DNA of 64,000 nt from Pochonia chlamydosporia 170. Taxonomy: Eukaryota; Ascomycota; Sordariomycetes; Hypocreales; Clavicipitaceae. Positions 11,936 to 24,430 of the stretch are shown here, in pieces (position 1 is the first letter of the stretch; every line of letters starts with the position of its first letter). Location of the stretch: positions 2,294,001 through 2,358,000 of the forward strand of contig NC_035791.1 in NCBI RefSeq assembly GCF_001653235.2. Direction: 5' to 3'. The translations under genes and the position numbers were made by a program. The notes beneath the pieces are model-generated. The model was not told the origin of the DNA. It saw nothing but the letters and a program-made list of their open reading frames with translations, and did not search any database.

Positions 11936-12324
11936 TGGGTACGTACTTGCATGTACCCCGTGCATCTATCTCCCATTGCAGGAAGCTTGGGCCAATTTGC
12001 TCACTAGAGCAAATGGCAAATGGGCCACATCGGGTTCAATGTTGTGCCTGGTCAAGTTCATTCTTGAGACCAGAACTGACCCATTGTCAAAGCCAAAGCT
12101 CAGAGCATGCTCTGGAAAAAATACAGACAAGACATTTGATCCAAGGCCATCTTCATCCAGTTGTCTCCCTCACCTGAGAGACACTTGCATCATTGATCCG
12201 TCCATGTCGCCCCTGTTCTGTCCCTGTTGTCAAGTGTGTTTCCCATTCCTGTGCTCTCTGCTCATCCCGTGCATTCAACCATCTGACTCGCCTTGCCTCA
12301 CAGAGCCTCATGCATACAGTACAG

Positions 12325-12334
12325 TACCTAGGTA
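12325..12334. repeat. Palindrome TACCTAGGTA, copy 1
   Basis: A perfect ten-base palindrome in the MOT1-SMC3 spacer, preceded by ACAGTACAG. It is one of four exact copies in the window, all intergenic. Confidence 0.8.
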
Positions 12335-14414
12335 GGCGACTTTGGCCGAACAGGTCGCAACAATATATCATTTTGTGAGTCTTTTTTTTTTATCTTTCTC
12401 GTGGAGCCTCTTGTCTGTTTCGCCTCTTGGTCCTTTGTTGTGGTTTTTTGTGGCTGGTCTACCTTAAGTCCAGTCCTTGCTGACCAGGCAGGTCACTGCC
12501 CTTCTGTCCAACATTTTTTTTTTACTGCGCTTCTCATTCGCCCATCGCTGGACCCCTGAGATGTGACACATTGCCTTGTGCACACATGCACTTGACTCCA
12601 TGTCCAGACAGACAGCTTCTTGACACCAACTTGACCCATTCAAGTTACATTATTGTTGTAGTTGCCAAACCATGGGGCTGCCAAGCTCCGCCATCTACCT
12701 TTTTTCTCCTTGTCTTCGATTTTTTTTTTTTCCCCATGGATGTACTTCTCCTGTGCGAGAGGTATGATTTGCTAGGTCGATAGTTCTCTTCTGTCCACAT
12801 ACACCTTTATTGATAACTTTTATTATGGACGCCATGGTCGGTCGCCCTTATGCAAACAATGGCCACGGCCATCAAGTTCCATGTCCTACCTATCGGGTCC
12901 CTCGGCTGCTCTCGTCGTGTACATTTGGTATATTGAACTCAGCTGTGGAACCCTTGGATCCGTGGATGTAGGCTTTGCACATTGGGAGGCTTAGGTTGAA
13001 TTGGATGCCTAAGGATCCAGCGCCTTAGTTCCTCTTGGTGAGAAAAGTGTCAATATTTGAAGTCTTTCGGACAAGTTCGTCTCTTCAATGTTCACCTGCT
13101 GCCAGGATTCTACAGTCGGGACAGCGTGCTCAGTCAGCCCTACTGTCGGCTTCCAAGGCTGCCATGGGACCTGGCCGGCCTTGGGTTTTTGCTACCCAGG
13201 TATGTATCTGAATCGCTTACCTTCAGGGAGTCCCGATTATGCAGACAAGACATGCATTATGAGCGCCATTTGATGCCTCGGGCCAGACTGTGTGCCCTGC
13301 GGCTCACGGACGATTCCAAAGGTGATACCAACCGGGGGACACTTGCTAGAGTTCCGGGAGACGCTGTTCTACCTTCGCTCTTGATCTGTACAGTATTTCG
13401 GTGTCAACCATACCTTTTATTGTGATTGAGGTCTTTGTTCTTATGCGAGACCTAAAATCTCACACTCGTCAGTATACGACAGGCATGTTAGGCGTTCTCC
13501 TGCTTTAGGACCTTCTCTGTATCTCTCTGCTTTAGTCATCATCTTTCGATGATGTGCCACAGACACGTCCCTGGGTTCGGGTGCGAGACAAAAGCAAACA
13601 ATTTACCCGTTGTAACCTCCGTAGCACATGTGAGGAGAGGGATGAAAAGGGACTTGACATGGAACATTGAAGCAAGTCTTCGGCTGTGGCAGGTGGGACA
13701 CAACAGAGCGGGTCAACCGTGCACCAGACCAGACATCAATTGGACATCTGGACTGGACCCATTTGAACTGCCGAGGGACCAGCCAGGGTGAGTGAGGGTG
13801 GCCAGCAAGGTGGACATGCTTCGGAAAGGAACGAGTGCATCAACGAAATCTACGAATTCGAGTTGTAAAAGTGTGCTTATATTTCTTTCCTATGAGCTAG
13901 ACTTTTTGGAGCTCCTTTTCACATTTGACGTGACCCTACCTCCGTACTTGAGCTTGCCAGATATGTCTGTCTCGCCAGACCTTATGGTGCCTATCGTAGT
14001 CAATTCCGATACTTGATAACAAGTACCCACGATACTCTCGAACGGCACTCACCGTGGAAGAGCCCAACGTACCTCCATGCACCAGGCAATAAAAGAATAC
14101 ACAAAAAAGCATCGAAGCATGCTTGTAAGGCCCATGAAATTATAACAGCTCCGTAAAAACACACTACAAGCTGGGCACTAGACGAGCGCCCCGGAGGTAT
14201 AGGGTAGCTTAACATATGGCATTCCAGCCTCAGGCATCAGATCAGTCAGCTCGTCCCTCAACGCGACCGCCCACTGTTTAATCACGGGTAGGCAAGAGAC
14301 GCGTCGCATCGCATTTAGACGTTGACCTCGCATCACCACAAATTTCTGGGCCAAGTTCAGATTGTTGCTCTCTGGCCCCTCAGATGTTGCGCGTCAGCGC
14401 CAGCGCAGCTCAAT

Positions 14415-17400
14415 ATGTATATTAAACAGATCATCATCCAGGGCTTCAAGAGGTTTGCCTCATCATCACCTGTCAACAGACAGATCGCAATGCGCTGACC
14501 TTTTTTCATAGCTACAAGGAGCAAACCGTCATTGAGCCCTTCTCGCCCAAAACTAACGTCATCGTTGGCCGCAATGGCTCCGGAAAAAGTAACTTCTTCG
14601 CGGCGATGCGATTTGTCCTCAGCGATGCCTACACCCAAATGAGTCGTGAGGAGCGGCAAGGCCTCCTCCACGAAGGTTCCGGCTCGGCCGTCATGTCTGC
14701 ATATGTCGAGATCATTTTCGACAACAGCGACGATCGCTTTCCCACAGGCAACAAGGAAGTTGTCTTGCGCCGCACCATTGGTCTGAAGAAGGATGAGTAC
14801 TCCGTGGATCGCAAGGTTGTAACCAAGACAGATGTCATGAACCTCCTTGAGGCCGCCGGATTTTCGCGCTCAAACCCTTACTACATTGTGCCACAAGGTC
14901 GCGTTACAGCATTGACAAATATGAAAGAGTCCGACAGACTTAACCTACTGAAGGAAGTTGCTGGCACACACGTGTACGAAGCACGGCGTGCCGAATCGCT
15001 CAAGATCATGAACGAAACCAACAACAAGCGGGAGAAAATTGACGAGCTGTTGGAGTACATCAAAGAGCGCCTGAGCGAACTTGAGGAAGAAAAGGAAGAG
15101 CTGCGAGGCTTCCAAGACAAGGACAGAGAGCGGCGATGTCTCGAGTATGCATATCATCACCGAGAACAGGTGACTATTCAGTCTGCCCTGGAGGATATCG
15201 ATAACGCTAGACAAGATGGCCTTGATACCAGCGACTCGAGCCGCTCAGAATTCCTCAAAGGAGAAAAAGCCATATCAAAGCTCGATACCGAGATTCACAC
15301 CCTGCAGCGGGAGCTGGAATTGCTTCAGATTGATCGCCGCCAACACGAAGAAGATAGGCGAGACGGTGCCAAGGCTCTAGCCAAGGTGGAACTCAAAGTA
15401 AAGAATCTCAAGGACGGCCAGTCTGCTCTAGAGCAAGCTCGGTCGCAGCACGATGCCGAATTACAATCCGTACAAGCGGAGAAGTCACAGAAGGAAAAGC
15501 AGCTGACCAAGATCCTTCCCGACTATCAAAAGAAGAAGCAGCAGGAGGATGACGTGAGAAGGCAACTGGACACAGCGGAAGCGTCGCGGGCTCGCCTTTT
15601 CGCCAAGCAGTCGCGCGGCTCACGCTTTAAGAATAAGTCAGAGCGTGACACTTGGCTAAAGTCTGAAGTTCAAGAGCTGAATATGACAATGAGCGCGCAA
15701 AAGGCCAATAAGCTCGAAGCCGAGGAAGAGGTTGCCAGGGTCCAAAAATCCATTGATCAGACGGAGAAGGAGGTTGCTGAATTGCGATCCCGACTCGCCA
15801 ACTGGAGCGGTGACCGGGTCCAATTGGCAGATGACGCAACGCAGGCGAGAGTTCACCTAGACAAACTAAACGACGAGAGGAAACTCATCCGCCGCGAAGA
15901 GGACAAACTCAACTCCGTCATTGCAAACGCCAGGCAAGAAAAAGAGCAGGCCGAAAGGGAAATGTCCCACACAGTTGATGGCGCGACAGCCCGGGGTTTG
16001 GCCACTATCCGTCGTCTTAAGCTGGAGCAAGATATCCCTGGTGCATACGGAACACTTGCTGACCTGCTTGAGGTGAGTGAAGCATACCGACTGCCAGTTG
16101 AACAGACTGCCGGCTCCAGTTTGTTCCATTATGTCGTCGACAATGCCGATACCGCCACGTACCTGGCGGATATACTATTCAAACAACATGGAGGCCGAGT
16201 AACGTTTATGCCCTTGGCTCAGTTGCGACCCAGACAAATAACGTTTCCCCGCTCGAATGATGCTGTTCCCCTGATAAGCAAGATTCAATACGACCCCAAA
16301 TTTGAAAAAGCGTTCCAGCAGGTCTTTGGCAAGACAGTTGTCTGTATCAACTTGGCAGTCGCTTCTCAGTATGCCCGAAGCCATGGAGTAGATGGTATCA
16401 CTGCTGAAGGTGATACCACTAATAAACGAGGTGCAATGACTGGTGGATATATTGATCCTCGCAAGTCACGACTGGAAGCTGTACATTCTGCGAATAAATG
16501 GCGACAAGAGTTTGACAATCTTGTCTCCCAATCGCGGGACTTGCGAAAGCAGATTGAGCACAAAGATCAAGAAATCACCGGGGCCATGTCTGAGCTGCAA
16601 AAGCTCGAGCAGCGACTGCGCCAAGCGGATGACGGTTTTGAGCCGCTAAAGCACGAGTTGCGGAACAAATCTGCTCATGTTGAGAACGAGAGATCTCACC
16701 TCGATGCCGCCCTTGTTCGCCGAGATTTGGTTGACAAGAATCTGAGTGGATTCCTGGAGGAAATTGCCGCCCACGAGGCTGAAATAGGCACCGAATTCAA
16801 GAAGAATATTACACCTGCAGAAGAGCGAGAATTGGAGCAATTAAGTAACCTCTCACAACAATTGCAGATGCAATGGAACGACTTGAGCAAGCAGAGACGA
16901 GAATTGGAGCGCACAAAGCAGTTCCTCGAGGTTGATTTGCGTCAGAATCTTCAACTGAAGCTCGATCAGCTGAGCAGTCAGGCATTCGAGAACTCGGCTT
17001 CGGGCGGGTCATCCGGTGGGATGAAAGAGGCCCAACGAGAGCTGAAGAAAGCTCAAAAGTCTCTCCACACGTTTGAAGTTAATCTCCAGGAGACCGAGGG
17101 GAAAATGGAACAGCTTGCTGGCCGGGTTGATCAGCTGAGTGGGGAGAAGGCAGAAAGAGAGCAGCGACAAAACGACATCTCCGCAAGAATAGAGAAGCAA
17201 CAAAAGAGAATGGAGAAAACGATGCAAAGAAAGGGTCTGCTTCAGGCTCAGGCTGCTGAATGTGCCAAGAATATCAGAGAGTTGGGCGTGCTCCCCGAGG
17301 AAGCTTTCGACAAGTACGAAAATATGGAAGCGAATACTGTGAGTTTGATAGACCCGGGGCAATGCCGTGCGTGAACAGCCGTTGGATGCTAATTGGAGAC

Positions 17401-18204
17401 TAGATTACCAACAAACTGAAACGAGTCAACGAAGCTCTAAAGAAATACAAACATGTAAACAAGAAGGCTTTTGAGCAATACAACAACTTTACGACTCAAC
17501 AAGACCAGCTCATGAAGCGAAGAAAGGAATTAGATGCTTCGCAAGATTCCATCGAGGAGCTTGTTGAGCATCTGGATCGACGCAAAGACGAAGCCATTGA
17601 GCGTACCTTCAAGCAGGTATCTAAAGAATTTGCAACCATATTCGGGAAGTTGGTTCCCGCTGGGCATGGGCGCCTGGTCATTCAGAGGAGAACAGATCGT
17701 CGACAAGATCCTGACGAATCTGACGAGGAAGCTCGCGGTAGCGTAGAAAACTACACTGGCGTCGGCATCAGTGTATCGTTCAACTCGAAGCACCTGGATG
17801 AGCAGCAGAGAATCCAACAGCTCAGCGGTGGACAAAAGAGTAAGCTGTCTCGAACCACGCCAATCTGACCCATATCACATTGCTAACTATTCTTAGGTTT
17901 GTGCGCCCTCTGCCTCATTTTTGCCCTCCAGCAGACTGAGAGCAGTCCCATGGTCATCTTTGACGAAGTAGACGCCAATTTGGATGCTCAATACCGTACT
18001 GCCGTTGCTGCTTTGCTCGAATCTATCTCAAACGAAGCCGGCACCCAGTTCATCTGTACTACCTTCCGACCTGAAATCGTCCACGTAGCAGACAAGTGCT
18101 ATGGTGTGACGTTCCGCAACAAGACAAGTTCCATCAACTGCTACAGCGAGGAAGAGGCCCTGGACTTTGTTGAAGGCCAAGCCAAGCCTACTGGAGCAGC
18201 GTAA
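14415..18204 (+). CDS. smc3: Cohesin subunit Smc3
   Basis: Smc3 is a structural ATPase of the cohesin ring that holds sister chromatids together. Exons 14415..14452, 14512..17338, 17404..17839 and 17897..18204 join in phase to 1,202 residues. The 38-nt first exon supplies [12 protein letters not shown]. Walker A is GRNGSGKS at residues 32-39. K105 and K106 (GLKKDEY) match the lysine pair acetylated by Eco1/ESCO. Long coiled coils flank a hinge (about 510-680) containing [15 protein letters not shown]. The ABC signature LSGGQKS spans the third splice (about 1095-1101), and Walker B is [12 protein letters not shown] (about 1119-1130). All four ATPase elements are intact. The start is fixed by the conserved N-terminus. 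Confidence 0.97.
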
Positions 18205-18713
18205 ATTGAAGATTTTTTTGTCCGACAAAGATCACAAGGAACGGCTGGGGCTTACGGGGCGTGGAGGTCGAGGTGTTTGCTTGCATCAAAGATATCAGGA
18301 CAAGGAGCGGAGTTGAGGCGTTGGGCAAACCTTTTGGGAAAGTACTAAATTTCTATGCTCTGTAACGGCCGTGGTGTATGTGTTGTCTCTCGGTGATGCT
18401 TTGCTGGCTATTTGTATTTAGAGCTTGGGGCTATTATAAGCTAGTAGTGATAAATGACGGCCATACGAATTGAGACCTTAGCCTGAAATGGACGCTGACG
18501 CCAAAGGAAGTGAAAACCGTAAGAGTACACATGATGTTGGGTGCAGATGGGAGAATGTTGCCATTTTCATTGGCATGCTGTACAAAGATGTTTACACTAG
18601 ATAATTTTACAAGATGCGCCATTTAGCTAGGCGTGCTTTATATAATTCCACTCCCCAAAACTGTGTCCCCCAAAAGGTCACAATACCACCAGTTGACCCG
18701 GCATCCACATCCT
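18205..18713. other. Convergent spacer, SMC3 to mL46
   Basis: These 509 bases lie between facing stop codons and contain nothing coding. Only 3' untranslated regions are expected. Confidence 0.65.
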
Positions 18714-19875
18714 CTACCTGTCAGACATCATGTTGCGCACACCGCGGAAATATTCAGGCGACAGCTCCTTTTCCAATTCTTCTCTCGTCAGCCACTTGAA
18801 GTCGGAGTATCCAAAAGGATTACCCTTCAAGTCAGCCTGACCAGCCATGATTCTTCCCTTGAGGAAAAACGTCTTTTGGCCACGGGTCTGGACGGCGCCA
18901 TCGTCAGTCTGAACAGGTTTTTTGACGACATGCGCAACGGGGACACGGCCCACGATCCAGGTATTCATGTTCACGCCGGCAGCTTGGTCCAACACTCTTT
19001 GGGCGGCCTATCTCACTCATTAGCCTCTAACCACGGTTTCTCACAGTCCTTAAAAATCTTACCTCATGCAGGTTCTCATCTCTGGAAACAACATCAGCCG
19101 GGAAGGCCCATCCGTCCTTTCCCTTGACAACAAGGTACAGAGTCCTCTCAAGCTGTCTATCCAACCTCTTCACATCCCCTTTCTTGTCAGCCTCAGTCTC
19201 CCTCTCCACAGGTCTCTCAACGGGGACCACGTCCTCCGCAGCAATGACCTCCGCGTCATCGCTGACACGGGCCTCTGCATCCTTGAGCAGACTGTTCAGC
19301 ACGTTCTCCTGACTGCTAAGTTGATCTCCGACTTTCAGTTCGTCGTCCCAAGCTTTCGACCCCTTGCCATTGTACACGCCAATGTCCTTGGCCACGGTTC
19401 CCTTGCGCTCGCTGACCTTAAGATTCCAATCTAGGCGCCGCGCGGTATCGGGCTTGAAGTAGATGCTTGTAATGAAAGGGGTGTTGAGGCGCTCCTCCAG
19501 TCGTTTCTGGTAGAAGAAGAAGGCGTTCTCGAAAGGGTGAAGCTTTCGAGTCAGGAGGGGAGGCCGAGTGAGGATTAACCCAGAGCGCACGTCGTACGAT
19601 GGGGGTTCTCGCGCCGGAGGAGGAGGTCCTGCAGCTTCTGAGGAAGGATTGGTGGCTGTGGCTGTCGTCGAAGAGTAGAGACGAGCGGGAACTCGGGTGT
19701 TTGTTGCGCATCTAGAGCAGATATTGGGAGAGGCTGTGATGTCGTGTGAGGTTAGCTGGCGGTTCTCAAGATGTGTTCTCCTCCCTCAATTGATGTTTCA
19801 ATTGTCGGTGGGCAATGTGTTCTTACCTGATAAAGCGCCTTGCAAGGCACGCCGGCCTCTACTTGATGCAGTCAT
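18714..19875 (-). CDS. mrpl17: Mitochondrial large-subunit ribosomal protein mL46 (MRPL17-like)
   Basis: This is a component of the mitochondrial 54S ribosomal subunit. Exons are complement(18714..19007, 19063..19733, 19827..19875), giving 337 residues. The 49-nt first exon encodes MTASSRGRRALQGALS. After splicing, the arginine- and serine-rich leader continues with CSRCATNTRVPARLYSS, a good mitochondrial targeting sequence. The body has the mL46 features RSGLILTRPPLLTRKLHPFE (about residue 70) and the C-terminal Nudix-like fold with KTFFLKGRIMAGQ and YSDFKWLTREELE. An alternative acceptor at 19712 would put the second exon out of frame, so the acceptor before 19733 was chosen. The gene converges on SMC3. 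Confidence 0.92.
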
Positions 19876-20995
19876 GATAGGCTGCCTTTGCCTCGCCGTG
19901 TGTGGCCTCGAACGCTCAAGATGTCGGAGAGACTGTCGTTCGCGCCTCGAACTTTTTTGGTCCCTTGGCCATTGCACCCAGCTCCTGGTCAGGTTTTGGT
20001 ACGTACCTACTAGTTGACCATTGGAGCTGGCTTAGTCACCCCGGCTGCATTTTGATTGCAGCGAGTGCTCAACCAGCCCTTCCCCTAGCCTCGAGTGCCT
20101 GAGGCAAGCCCCACTGCCAGCCCACACCAGTTCAGCAAGCAAATAACTGAGTCCTCATCCTCGTCCCTGTTCCTTCTCTTTTCTCCTCCTTCACCAAGGC
20201 ACCATTTTCCTTATCGTCAAGACCTGTTTCCACCTCCAGAACGTCCTGATCATTTACGAGTGCCGAGAGTGAATTCCAGAGCAGTCTTTTTCGCTAGCGG
20301 TGCCTGCAATTTAATTACCTACCGGGTTCTGTTAGATAGATACTGCTGACAAGCTATTTGTCCAGTGTAGCCTTTTTTGCTTTCCGTTCTTCTCTTTCGT
20401 GGCCTCTCGACCCCACCGTCGCTTGGCCTGCGAAACGCCGCGACTGGGCGTTTTATCACCCGTGGAGTTATTTACGACATGATCCAAGTCCACCTGGATC
20501 CTTTGGGAGCAGCTTTTTGACGCGGCTTACTGGTTTTTCCCTCGAGAGAAGCTATTTTGCCGTTTCAGCATCTCCCAGCTACAAAATTGTCGCGCTTCAT
20601 GGCTAAACGTGCTTAGGAATCAGAAATCATTATTCTTGCTATTACAGCGACCGACCACTGTGACTATGCGCCAATGTTATGAATTTATCCTGTAGCCTCT
20701 TCGGCCGACGCCCATATAATGCATCATTTCAAACGATATTCAATACAAAAAGACCATTCCTCATCGCTCATAACATCAATGTGCCTCCCGCCCGATACTA
20801 TGACCATATACAATCATCAACATACAAACGCGCCGGTTACGCCGCCAACTCTAGTCTCCAAATGGGAGAAAAACAAAGAACCCCGTTTTCTGGGAATGGT
20901 ACAAACATGACCTGGGTATCTAACCACGAAAGACTATTTGTGGCAGCCTGAAAACGCCGGTATCAACAAAATCCCGTATCTTGTGCCAACTGTGA
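19876..20995. other. Intergenic, mL46 promoter and RING/PHD gene 3' region
   Basis: These 1.1 kb lie between two minus-strand genes. No protein family or RNA gene was recognised, and the small open frames (up to about 100 codons) have no support. Confidence 0.55.
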
Positions 20996-23163
20996 TCAAG
21001 CTGAAAGTTCGGCAACCGCCTGTGCCACCTCTTGCGTGGCCCTCTTCTCCCAGATTCGCCGAGATTCTTCATCAAGAGATGCCGCATCCTTTACTTCATC
21101 GTAAAGCTTTCGAGAGATATCGCGATTTATCATTGCATACTGTTCTGTGGTCAACTTCTGCGCCCGCCAGTGAGGTCGCAAAGCCATTTTGACAATGTCG
21201 TTTATGCTTTTCTTTTCTTCCTGCGTCATCGTCCACCGAGTAGGTGAGCTTTCCTCGGTATGCGGTGGCGCTTGATGTGCCCGTCGTGGCCGAGGTTGAC
21301 GGAGTTCTAGCGGACGCACTTCGCCCTTGGGTGAACGTGCGTCGGCATCTCCATGATCGCTGTTCGATCGAGTTGGAGAGTAGTTTGCTGGGGGGTATCG
21401 TGGTTCAATATGTGTGCTAAGTGACAAGGTCGGAGATGTCGGCCGACCGTTGAGACTCGGAAGAGGTGGTGGAGTCAACGACAGCGCTCGAGGGCTACTG
21501 TGGTTTGAAGGTGAGGGTGAGAGAGCAGGCGACGATGCCTCTGGAGGCACACGCCAATTTGGAGTTAATACCGGTGTCTCGTCCTCGGATAGAGGATTTG
21601 GTTCTAACTCTTTGAGCAGCGACGACACCAGAGGCGTTGCGCTCTCCATACGAGTGATGCCGTTTCTTACCGACGTCCCGTTGGTACCATTGGTACCAGC
21701 ATTAGTAGCATTGACACCAGTCGTCGCTGTAACAGGTGTTGTTCCCACGGTCACCGTGGAAGTACTTGCGGCAGTGGTTGTGGCCGGACGCGCGGCGGAT
21801 GCGGCAGATGCGGCAGGTGAAGCAGCTGAGGTAGAACCCTCAGCCTGGGTAGGCAATCTTCTTGTTCGCGGACGTTTCAACTTCCTCTCTGGTTCTTGAG
21901 CGGGTTCAGCCGGAGATGCTGTTACCGACCGGCTCTTTCGTTTACGCGGCGCAGTGGGCGTGACTTCTGCTTCTCGAGCACGGTCGAAGGCACCCCATGC
22001 ACGCCTTTCGTCACGAGTCTCCTCGATGGGTGGAGGGGGCGGTTGCAATCGCTCACTAATTTGTGGCGGAATTGTGCTTGCAAAAGTCTCGCGAGCACCA
22101 AGGCGATTCGCAATATCCATACGCTGCTGCCACCGCTCCAGCTCCCGACGGTCGAGCTGCTGGAAGCGACGGTACTGCTCGAGATCTTCATCCTCATCGT
22201 CGTGATTATCGAGGTCCAGGTCGCTCATCTCATAGAAACGACCAGAAAATTGGCCCCAGGCACCCTGCCACTCAGCATTACGAGCTTGGCGGCGCGCTCG
22301 CCTGAGACGCTGGCGAGTCCTTACATGATAGCCACGCACGTCGCGTGGTTGCGGACGTTGAACCAGCTGGGGTCGGGGTGACTCTGGCTCGGCATCCGTT
22401 CGCTCTGGGCGATCATCCGTGAGCTGGAAGAGGTGAGCACATTCCATGCAGTACCAGTCGCCCTCAGGAATATGATCAAGCCCGATGCAATGGGTGTGGT
22501 AGGCTGCATCGCAACTGTCGCACAGTAGCAAAATATCCTCTCGCTCAGCCGAGTTGCATATGGGGCAAGGGTTGCCTTCCTCCTCTTCCTCGTCTACTAT
22601 ATTTTCGCCAAGCCAGGCTTGCACATCGAATTCGGCGACTTGTTTCTTGTCTTTGACATCGTAGGTAGAAATGGCAGTGCCTTGAAGAACAAAAAAGTTA
22701 GTTATTTGCACAAATCTTTCTTTTTCTCGCAATTATTTTTCTTTTTGGGGAGGTGTTTGGGAGGTTGTATTGAGAGTGGTGGTGGGTTGCTGCACGTACC
22801 ATCTACACCGTTGTATACACGAACGAAGTGGAAGGGTGTCCTGCAAATGGGGCAGGTGTTGGTCTTTTGAGCCCAGGATCTGATGCAGGCATCATGAATA
22901 ACATGTTCGCATCCATCCAGAGCAGCAACTATGTCGAGATGTTTGGTATCTTCAGCGACGGCCTTGGCCACGGCAGCTGTCGAGTCGATTGCGTCTGCAC
23001 TTGCACCATGGTTGGTGGTGGCACTGGTGGTACCAGTACCAGCACCAGCACCAGCACCAGTACTGGCACCGTTCACGGACGAAGGCGAGGGCGAGGGCGA
23101 GGACAACGACGAGGGGCGCGGCAGAGGATCCAAGCAGATGATGCACTGCTCAGGTTCGTTCAT
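20996..23163 (-). CDS. RING-H2 plus PHD finger protein, Asr1/PHRF1-like
   Basis: This is a likely nuclear E3 ubiquitin ligase or chromatin reader. Exons complement(20996..22680, 22800..23163) give 682 residues. The start is the ATG seven residues before the first RING cysteine (MNEPEQCIIC). The RING has Cys7 and Cys10, then a 74-residue Ser/Pro/Gly/Ala/Thr-rich insertion, then CEHVIHDAC (85-93) and CPIC (104-107). A canonical PHD follows an acidic EEEEE stretch, from about residue 160 (CPIC) to about 206 (DWYCMEC). The rest is low complexity with a basic PRKRKSRS motif and a conserved C-terminal helical block (EEKKSINDIVKMAL) near residue 600. The RING-then-PHD order is that of yeast Asr1, which ubiquitylates RNA polymerase II, and of animal PHRF1. 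Orthology to those is an inference. Confidence 0.88.
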
Positions 23164-23429
23164 GACGCCAGTTTCGACAATGCAGAGGCGAATTTGATGG
23201 AAACATGTAAAAGGAGTTTGGAAAAGAAATAAAAGGGCAGCAAAGCAGCAGACGTTTGGATGGACGCTGCTGGGAACCTCTGGCTGACCTCGAGTGGTTG
23301 AGCAGTGATGTATGTCAAGTATTAGTGGAGCGCTGGCAGGCAGAGCAGTTGAGAGCAGAGTCAAGTCTGGTGTTGGTGGGCGGTGGTGCAGCGGGTAAGG
23401 CGAAGGGTCGCTGGGCGAAAGTGGGTGAG

Positions 23430-23850
23430 TCTGGGTCCGGTCTGGTCTGGTCTGGTCTGGTGCGGGCGGGAGTTGGAGGAAGAGAGTGAGATTGGGAGAG
23501 AGAGGGAGAGAGAAAAGAGCAAAGATGAAACGGGCCAGTGGGCTGGACGGGAAAAAGAGACATGGACTGGAGGGAGAGAGTCCTGGTGGGAGCAGCCAAC
23601 GAGAAATCGGCGTGAGCCAAGCCGGGCCAGAAGACAGATGGATGGACATGGACATGGACATTGGACATGGACCAATCCACAGCATCAGCATCGTGGGCAG
23701 TTTTGGTGTCTGGTGTCTGGTACCAGGCAGAGAGGCAAGGCAGCCAGCCGACCAGAGCAGCCAGCATTGGCATGGACATGGAAGTCGACATCAATGGAAG
23801 GTTGACGTGCAGGCTGGCACTGGGACTGGGACTGAACTGAACTGGAGGAC
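23430..23850. repeat. Cluster of short tandem repeats upstream of the RING/PHD gene
   Basis: Four units sit within 420 bases. These are TCTGG repeated four times (about 23440-23460), a GA-rich purine run (23480-23525), GGACAT units (about 23643-23673) and GGACTG/GAACTG units (about 23819-23845). They probably arose by slippage in the promoter or 5' leader. Confidence 0.8.
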
Positions 23851-24414
23851 AGGCTGTAATGACCAGACATGACACCTGGACGGCGAGCAGCAGGTCCAGT
23901 CAGCTAATGTCCATGCCAACTCGACACAGAGGCCCCAGACTGGCGGCGCCGGGCACCAGGCGGAAGCGCAGTCCGTGACGGTCTTATGGTTAGCGCAACC
24001 AAACTGGCCATAGGGGTGGTCCGGGGTCCCAGCGGTCCCAGATGTCCCGGAGGGGGGCCAATCAGCAGACGCAGCTGTTGGAGGCGCCACGTCCCCTAGC
24101 GGCGGGCACTGGAGGTTTTTCAACTGGGATTTGATCAAATGGTCTCGTCACTTCAGTCAGGTCAATCAATGAGCCAGATGCAATGCCGCCGACCGCAGTT
24201 ACAACTCAAGCGGATAACCGAGCCCACTGCTTACAGTCTCAAAAAGAAGGCAAGCAAATGCAAACCTTGGAGAAAAGTGACTAGATGAACAAGGCTCAAG
24301 TAACTGGTGAGGCGAAACGGGCAGTGGCTGGTGGATATGCGTAAGGCAACATAACAAGCGAGTATCCTGTTGTGCATATACATGCTGAAAGAGACGAACC
24401 TGTCTGGTCCGGCC

Positions 24415-24430
24415 CCTAGGTACCTAGGTA
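24415..24430. repeat. Double palindrome CCTAGGTACCTAGGTA
   Basis: Two overlapping CCTAGG palindromes form a 16-base unit that contains TACCTAGGTA at 24421. It is the longest occurrence of this word in the window and is intergenic. Confidence 0.85.

Larger units (their letters stand above)
10900..14414. other. Long divergent promoter region between MOT1 and SMC3
   Basis: This 3.5-kb spacer separates two divergently transcribed house-keeping genes. It contains T-rich tracts (near 12380, 12510 and 12720), a decamer tandem repeat near 11900 and one TACCTAGGTA palindrome at 12325. Open frames of up to 210 codons exist on both strands, but they overlap each other, have no family resemblance and use low-complexity residues. 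I therefore do not call a gene. Confidence 0.6.

Noticed and set aside
11465..12335. Overlapping open frames of 166 (minus) and 210 (plus) codons in the MOT1-SMC3 spacer
   Set aside because: They overlap each other, contain tandem repeats, resemble no family and lack a splice pattern.
19590..19712. A second in-frame start for mL46 at an ATG near 19711
   Set aside because: That ATG is out of frame with the mL46 body; the spliced start at 19875 restores a coherent mitochondrial leader.
22702..23691. Upstream extension of the RING/PHD gene beyond its ATG
   Set aside because: The frame stays open for 176 more codons, but the sequence is repetitive, and the RING begins seven residues after the ATG at 23163, as expected for a true start.
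23315..23875. 186-codon minus-strand frame with Ser/Pro-rich sequence
   Set aside because: It reads through the simple-repeat cluster and has no conserved start or domain.
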